Below the pieces are notes generated by a model. The model was not told the DNA's origin. It saw only the letters and a program-made list of their open reading frames with translations, and searched no databases. A program made the position numbers and the translations under genes. From NCBI GenBank assembly GCA_965653225.1, contig CBFGZI010000075.1, positions 1-19,091 of the forward strand: 19,091 nucleotides of DNA, read 5' to 3'. Shown here piece by piece: positions 14,998-19,091 of the stretch; positions within the stretch are counted from its first letter, which is position 1, and each line of letters starts with the position of its first letter. This DNA is from JALZDI01 sp965653225. Its GTDB lineage: Bacteria; Actinomycetota; Actinomycetes; Propionibacteriales; Nocardioidaceae.

Positions 14998-15690
14998 CTA
15001 CCCCGTGGAGCGCCCCATGTGTTGGCTGGCGAGGCTGGCCACGGTCAGCTCCCACAACACGTGGTAGAGCGTGGTCTGGGCCTCTTGTATGCGGTGTACC
15101 GAGGCCGACGGGACCACGAACATGTGGTCGATGGTGTCGAGCTCGGCCATCTTGCCGCCTTCGTACCCGGCCATGCCGACGGTCAGCATGCCTCGGCGGT
15201 TGGCCTCGTCGAAGGCGGGGAGCAGGTTGGCGGAGTTGCCGCTGGTCGACAGGCCGACGGCGATGTCGTGCTGCTGCCCGAACGCGGCGATCTGGCGGGA
15301 GAACACCACGTCGAACGACACATCGTTGGCGAGTGCGGTGATCACCGCGACGTCGTTGGTCAGCCCGAAGGCCGGCAGCGCCGGCACGTCGCCGCCGGGG
15401 CAGAGGAAGAGGCTCACCAGGGCCTGGGAGTCCGTGGAGCTGCCACCGTTGCCGAAGGCGAGCAGCCGACCGCCGGCGCGGAACCGAGCGGCCATCTGTT
15501 CGGCGCAGGCCAGGAGACGCGCACCGTCGCGCTCCAGCACTCGGTCACGCAGTTCCTGGATCTCCTGCGCCTTCGTGACCGTTGACCGGCGTACCTCCGC
15601 GAGCACCGACTCGACGTCTCCGGCCCCGGAGTAGAGGAAGGGGTACAGCGACTCGACACCGCCGCCGGCATTCGGGGGGTCGCCGGTCAT
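14998..15690 (-). CDS. SIS-domain protein, GmhA-like (paralogue 1, loops intact)
   Basis: A sugar-isomerase-fold protein of 230 aa. Both phosphosugar-binding loops are intact: GNGGSST at 80-86 and STSGNS at 148-153. The dimer helix near the C-terminus is HRIQEAQTTLYHVLWEL. The E. coli phosphoheptose isomerase has a catalytic Glu just after the first loop and a His in its IQExH motif; here the equivalents are ALVSLFL (no Glu) and IQEAQ (Gln for His). It probably binds a phosphosugar or nucleotide-sugar but may not isomerise it. An automatic label of phosphoheptose isomerase would be misleading, as no LPS heptose pathway is nearby. The ATG at 15690 overlaps the HypC-like gene by 4 bases. Confidence 0.9.
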   Translation of the reverse strand: MTGDPPNAGGGVESLYPFLYSGAGDVESVLAEVRRSTVTKAQEIQELRDRVLERDGARLLACAEQMAARFRAGGRLLAFGNGGSSTDSQALVSLFLCPGGDVPALPAFGLTNDVAVITALANDVSFDVVFSRQIAAFGQQHDIAVGLSTSGNSANLLPAFDEANRRGMLTVGMAGYEGGKMAELDTIDHMFVVPSASVHRIQEAQTTLYHVLWELTVASLASQHMGRSTG

Positions 15691-15926
15691 GTCGTCTCTC
15701 CGTCGACCACGGCGATCGCCTCGCCGGCATGAACCAGAACGGTGTCGCCGGCCGAGGCGGAGACGAGCGCGACGCTGACCTCCTCGCGTCGGCCGGAGCC
15801 CGCGTCGACGACGGCCAGCTGGTCGTCGAGGAGCCGGAGCACCCGCACCTCGACGGCGATGTCGGAACAGGTCACGCAGTGGTCGTCGTTGCAGGTCGGC
15901 GCGCCGGCTCGGGCTTCGCCGGTCAT
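15687..15926 (-). CDS. Divergent HypC/HupF-family protein with an internal Cys cluster
   Basis: A 79-aa protein with the HypC beta-barrel. The segment SDIAVEVRVLRLLDDQLAVVD followed, after a short link, by REEVSVALVSASAGDTVLVH aligns with the canonical hypC product. The family's essential cysteine corresponds to C20, not residue 2, and it sits in C12-NDDH-C17-VT-C20, a likely metal site of three Cys and one His. It therefore cannot bind iron through an N-terminal cysteine in the HypC manner. The ATG at 15926 overlaps the upstream SIS gene by 4 bases, and its stop overlaps the next SIS gene by 4 bases. It is probably a specialised partner of the two SIS proteins or of the group 1h large subunit. 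Confidence 0.88.
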   Translation of the reverse strand: MTGEARAGAPTCNDDHCVTCSDIAVEVRVLRLLDDQLAVVDAGSGRREEVSVALVSASAGDTVLVHAGEAIAVVDGETT

Positions 15927-16546
15927 GACGCGATCACCTGCGGTTCGAGCACGCCCGGCTGCTCGAAGAACACGTGCACCAGCTCCCACAGCACGTGGTA
16001 GGTGGTCACCTGCGTCTCCTTGACGACGCGCGGGTCGCTCGAACGGGCCACGAGGAGGTGGTCGGCCTCCTTGCCGGAGACCACCGCACCTCCGTCCCCG
16101 CCGACCAGCGCGACCGTGAGCATGCCGAGGTCGCGCGCGCACCGCAGCCCGCGTACGACGTTCTCGCAGTCGCCGTCGGGAGACAGCCCCATGGCGATGT
16201 CGGCGGGCCCGGCGAGGCAGCGGATCTGATGGGCGAAGGTCTCCTTCAGGCCCGCGCTTCTTGCGATCCCGGTGAGGGTCGCGACGTCAGCGGTCAGCGA
16301 GACAGCCGGCAGCGCACGTTTTCCCACGATCACCGGGTGTACGAACTCGACGGCCACGTGCTGCGCATCGGTGGACGCTGCTGCGTTGCCGAAGACGACG
16401 AGCTTGCCCCCGGCGTGGAACCGCAGCGCCATCGCGTGGCAGGCACGGGCGACATCCTCGGCGTGGCGGGCCAGGTCGTCGAACGGTTCGACCCGGCGCT
16501 CGAAGAGGGTGGCAACCATTCCGGCTTCGTCCTGTGCCCAGGCCAT
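15923..16546 (-). CDS. SIS-domain protein (paralogue 2, degenerate loops)
   Basis: A 207-aa paralogue of the other SIS protein in this locus, sharing the tail YHVLWEL. The first loop is GNAAAST (53-59) instead of GNGGSST. The second is LSPDGDCEN (121-129) instead of STSGNSxN, so phosphosugar binding at its own site is probably lost. It keeps AQHVAVEF (61-68), including the Glu that the other paralogue lacks. The motif corresponding to IQExH is VKETQ. The frame is open to 17458 across hypF, but the ATG at 16546 has GGGAGG 11 nt upstream; GTG codons at 16552 and 16555 are alternatives. It starts 62 nt after hypF, the widest gap among the maturation genes. Confidence 0.88.
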   Translation of the reverse strand: MAWAQDEAGMVATLFERRVEPFDDLARHAEDVARACHAMALRFHAGGKLVVFGNAAASTDAQHVAVEFVHPVIVGKRALPAVSLTADVATLTGIARSAGLKETFAHQIRCLAGPADIAMGLSPDGDCENVVRGLRCARDLGMLTVALVGGDGGAVVSGKEADHLLVARSSDPRVVKETQVTTYHVLWELVHVFFEQPGVLEPQVIAS

Positions 16547-16586
16547 GGTCACCACGTCCTCCCGAGGAGCGGGACAGGTGGCGTTC

Positions 16587-16616
16587 ACACTAAGTGCAGT
16601 GACCCATGTCACACAA
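16587..16616 (-). promoter_or_regulatory. Candidate internal promoter before the SIS/HypC-like cassette
   Basis: On the minus strand, TTGTGT (16611-16616) and TAGTGT (16587-16592) are 18 bp apart. The -10-like box keeps the most conserved T, A and final T. It lies in the hypF-SIS gap and overlaps the CRP-like palindrome. Confidence 0.3.
16598..16613. promoter_or_regulatory. CRP/GlxR-like binding site
   Basis: AGTGACCCATGTCACA matches the TGTGA-N6-TCACA consensus of CRP-type regulators, including actinobacterial GlxR/Crp, at 9 of 10 defined positions. Its centre is 59 bp upstream of the ATG at 16546. It straddles the hypF stop codon, so part of it is coding sequence. A role in energy- or carbon-dependent control of the downstream genes is inferred. 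Confidence 0.55.
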
Positions 16617-18891
16617 TGGCTGATCGGTGAAGGATCGACGAGGCGACCACTGCCTGCCCCAGGCTGATGCCGCCGTCGTTGGTCGGCACCCGTGCGTGGG
16701 TGAGCACCCGCAGTCCACCGTCCTCGAGGACGCGGGTCGTGCGGTCCAGCAGCAGCAGGTTCTGGAACACGCCTCCGGACAGCGCGACGGTCTGCAGGCC
16801 GGTGGCGGAGCGCAGCGACAGACAGGTGCGCAGGATCAGGTCGGCGACGCCGTTGTGGAACCGAGCCGCCACTGTCTGGCGCGAGACCCTGGCTCGCCGC
16901 TCCTCGATGCAGGCGCGCAACAGGTCGCCGGCCTGGACGACCTGGAGGTCGCCGCTGGTGATGTTCGCGCGGTAGGCGCCGGTCTCGCGCGGGTCGGCGA
17001 GCTGCTCGAGCTCGATCGCGGCCTGTCCCTCGTAGTTGACCGCGTCGCGAACGCCGAGCAGGGCCGCGGCGGCGTCGAACAGGCGGCCGGCACTCGAGGT
17101 CGAGGGCGAGCCCAGCCCGGAGCGGGCCACCGCCACGACGTCGGACCATTCCGTGCCATGACGCCGTGCGACCGCAAGGTCGTCGACGTCCTCGACGCCG
17201 AGTGCGTCCAGGTAGGCCGCCGCCATCCGCCACGGCTGGCGGATGGCGGTGGCGCCGCCGGGCATCGGGACCGGAGCCAGGTGACCGAGCCTGCGGAAGC
17301 CGGCGAGGTCGGCGAGCAGGAACTCTCCGCCCCAGATGGTGCCGTCGGTGCCGTACCCGAGACCATCGAACGCGACCCCGATGACCGGGCCGCGCTCGCC
17401 GTTGTCGGCGAGGCAGGAGGCGATGTGTGCGTGGTGGTGCTGCACGCCGACGAGACACGCGTCGCCGTTCGCCTCGCGGTCGCGCGCGTACTTGGTGGGC
17501 AGGTACTCCGGGTGAAGGTCATGTGCAACCACGTCAGGACGCACGTCGAAGAGCTCCTCGAAGTGGTCGATGCCGCGCCGGAAGGCCATCAGCGTCTCGA
17601 AGTTCTCGAGGTCGCCGATGTGGTGCGACAAGAAGGCATGACGACCCTTGCCGATGCAGAAGGTGTTCTTCAGCTCCGCACCGCACGCCAGCACAGGCCG
17701 TGCGAAGTCCTCACGCACGGGCACCGCCGTGGGCACGAAGCCACGCGAGCGCCGCTGCAACTGGCCACGCCCTCGGAACGGGCGCACGACCGAGTCGTCG
17801 GTGCGGACGTGGATGGGTCTGTCGTGCGTGAGGAAGGCATCGGCGATGCCGGCCAGCGTGGTGAGCTCCTCGTCGCGGTAGACGATCGGCTCATCGGAGA
17901 CGTTGCCGCTCGTGAGCACCAGAGGAGCCCCGAGCTCGGACAGCAGCAGATGGTGCAGCGGCGTGTACGGCAGCATCAGCCCGAGCCGCCGGTTTCCCGG
18001 CGCCACCGCGTGGGCTACGGCTGCGTCCGCGACCCGGGGGAGCAGCACGATCGGCCGGCGGCGGTCCCGCAGGAGACTTTCGCCCAGGTCGTCCACCTCG
18101 CACAGCGCACGCGCGGCGTCCAGGTCCGGGACCATCACGGCGAACGGCTTGTCCTCGCGGTGCTTGCGGCTGCGGAGCGCGCTCGCCGCGGACTCGTCCG
18201 CCGCGACGACCGCCAGGTGGAAGCCTCCGAGGCCTTTGACGGCGACGACCTGGCCGTCGAGCAGGCGTGCGACCGCCGCGGTCAACGGGTCGCCGGGCAC
18301 CTCGTGGCCGCCGTCGAGCATTGATAGCCGGGGCCCGCAGGCCGGGCAACACACCGGCTGCGCGTGGAAGCGCCGGTCGGCCGGGTCGGTGTACTCCGCA
18401 TGGCACGCCGCGCACATGGTGAACGCCGACATCGTGGTGCGGTGGCGGTCGTAGGGGACGCCGCGCACGATCGTGAACCGCGGCCCGCAGTTCGTGCAGT
18501 TCACGAACGGGTAGCGGTGGCGCCGGTCCGCGGGGTCCCACATCTCGGCCAGGCAGTCATCACAGGTCGCCATGTCGGCAGACACCTGGGTGGTCGGCGA
18601 CTCGGCCGAGCGGCTCGGCAGGATCGTGAAGCCGTCGGACCCGACGGGCTCGGTGAGCGTGGCGTCGACGCGCTCGATAACCGCCAGCGGCGGTGCCTCC
18701 CTGGGGAGAGTCTCGAGGAACCGCTCGGTGGCCGCGCGGGTGCCCTCGACCTCCGCGAACACACCGGCGGCGTCGTTGCCGACGTGCCCGGTCAGCCCGA
18801 GTCGTGTGGCCAGTGCGTGCACGAACGGTCGGAAGCCGACGCCCTGGACCAGCCCCTCGACGCGTACGGCGACGCGGACACGATCGGTCAC
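16609..18891 (-). CDS. hypF: Hydrogenase carbamoyltransferase HypF
   Basis: Makes the carbamoyl group, from carbamoyl phosphate and ATP, that HypE turns into cyanide. The four modules are in order: acylphosphatase (QGVGFRPF, 16-23); twin zinc fingers (C110/C113, C132/C135, C160/C163, C182/C185); a YrdC-like domain (VVAVKGLGGFHLAV from about 215); and a Kae1-like transferase with HHHAHIAS (485-492) and FDGLGYGTDGTIWGGE. LSGGVFQN and TNDGGISLGQA appear near the C-terminus. The frame opens at 19068, but the GTG at 18891 has GGGGAG 9 nt upstream and starts directly on the acylphosphatase fold, giving a typical 760 aa. It is the first gene of the hydrogenase locus. Confidence 0.97.
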   Translation of the reverse strand: MTDRVRVAVRVEGLVQGVGFRPFVHALATRLGLTGHVGNDAAGVFAEVEGTRAATERFLETLPREAPPLAVIERVDATLTEPVGSDGFTILPSRSAESPTTQVSADMATCDDCLAEMWDPADRRHRYPFVNCTNCGPRFTIVRGVPYDRHRTTMSAFTMCAACHAEYTDPADRRFHAQPVCCPACGPRLSMLDGGHEVPGDPLTAAVARLLDGQVVAVKGLGGFHLAVVAADESAASALRSRKHREDKPFAVMVPDLDAARALCEVDDLGESLLRDRRRPIVLLPRVADAAVAHAVAPGNRRLGLMLPYTPLHHLLLSELGAPLVLTSGNVSDEPIVYRDEELTTLAGIADAFLTHDRPIHVRTDDSVVRPFRGRGQLQRRSRGFVPTAVPVREDFARPVLACGAELKNTFCIGKGRHAFLSHHIGDLENFETLMAFRRGIDHFEELFDVRPDVVAHDLHPEYLPTKYARDREANGDACLVGVQHHHAHIASCLADNGERGPVIGVAFDGLGYGTDGTIWGGEFLLADLAGFRRLGHLAPVPMPGGATAIRQPWRMAAAYLDALGVEDVDDLAVARRHGTEWSDVVAVARSGLGSPSTSSAGRLFDAAAALLGVRDAVNYEGQAAIELEQLADPRETGAYRANITSGDLQVVQAGDLLRACIEERRARVSRQTVAARFHNGVADLILRTCLSLRSATGLQTVALSGGVFQNLLLLDRTTRVLEDGGLRVLTHARVPTNDGGISLGQAVVASSILHRSAIV

Positions 18892-18991
18892 AGGCCGAGT
18901 CTCCCCGCTGCCGCCCGGCCCGTCGACCGTGGAGTGCGTTGCACGGGCAGCCTGTCGGAAGATTGCAGCCCGGATGAACGCCGGCGCGTAG

Positions 18992-19091
18992 GGGACCGAG
19001 CAGACAACGGAGCCGCCGTGGACCCCCGACGAGGACACCGTCGAGCACGCGAACCTGACCGCGTACATGCGGTGGCTGCGGGAGGAGCGCG
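18992..19091 (+). CDS. Partial N-terminus, acetoacetyl-CoA/acyl-CoA synthetase-like
   Basis: In the frame starting after the TAG at 18989, the last 73 bases read WTPDEDTVEHANLTAYMRWL followed by REER. This resembles the N-terminal WxP...NLTxFMRW signature of acetoacetyl-CoA synthetase-type adenylating enzymes. The gene runs off the window and diverges from hypF. No ATG, GTG, TTG or CTG occurs in frame between the stop at 18989 and the conserved Trp at 19019. The GTG at 19018 is in another frame and would join only if one C were removed from the CCCCC run at 19022. The true start is therefore unresolved. Confidence 0.45.

Noticed and set aside
14998..15690. Straight annotation as D-sedoheptulose-7-phosphate isomerase (GmhA)
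   Set aside because: The catalytic Glu and His equivalents are missing, the neighbours are hydrogenase genes, and an actinobacterium of this type would not make heptose-containing LPS.
16627..18324. Long open frame on the plus strand (565 codons) opposite hypF
   Set aside because: It is the antisense of a clear HypF with all motifs. Its peptide is low-complexity Gly/Val/Asp/Arg-rich, as expected for the reverse strand of GC-rich coding DNA.
1..19091. CRISPR arrays, insertion sequences, tRNA or rRNA genes
   Set aside because: I saw no regularly spaced repeats, transposase motifs with flanking inverted repeats, or tRNA-like cloverleaf sequences on either strand.

Overview
The window is high-GC DNA with GTG starts, strong GGAGG-type ribosome binding sites and many 4-base stop/start overlaps. 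Protein similarities (TetR, OFA-like MFS, YbdK, DUF5947 and group 1h hydrogenase families) point to an actinobacterium. The genus cannot be read from the sequence. Gene identities come from recognising motifs by eye; no database search was run.

Layout. (1) 53-1675: a TetR-type repressor faces a two-gene unit (a 63-aa unknown protein and a ParB-like-domain protein). Between them are two near-identical 22-bp repeats that look like operators. (2) 1803-4443: a convergent MFS transporter and a YbdK/GCS2-type carboxylate-amine ligase. (3) 4444-4973: a gene-poor stretch with coding-like fragments that do not form an intact gene, and one hairpin. (4) 4974-18891: sixteen genes, all on the minus strand, forming a complete high-affinity (group 1h, 'actinobacterial') [NiFe]-hydrogenase locus. 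(5) 18992-19091: the start of a divergent gene resembling acetoacetyl-CoA/acyl-CoA synthetases, cut by the window edge.

The hydrogenase locus reads, in transcription order: hypF, a SIS protein, a divergent HypC-like protein, a second SIS protein, hypC, hypD, hypE, hypA, hypB, a 483-aa unknown, an endopeptidase, hhyS, hhyL, a NifU-like Fe-S protein, a DUF5947 protein, a 68-aa protein and a 34-aa membrane peptide. HypE/F make the cyanide ligand, HypC/D assemble Fe(CN)2CO, HypA/B insert nickel, and the endopeptidase trims HhyL. The mature HhyS-HhyL enzyme would oxidise H2, probably at trace levels, and pass electrons onward, perhaps through the NifU-like protein. There is no Tat signal, no membrane anchor and no cytochrome b partner.

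The best candidate for undescribed biology is the translationally coupled SIS / HypC-like / SIS cassette at 14998-16546. One SIS paralogue keeps the phosphosugar-binding loops but lacks the family's glutamate; the other keeps the glutamate but has lost both loops. The HypC-like protein between them has its conserved cysteine inside a CxxxHCxxC cluster rather than at the N-terminus. A near-perfect CRP/GlxR-type palindrome lies just upstream of the cassette.
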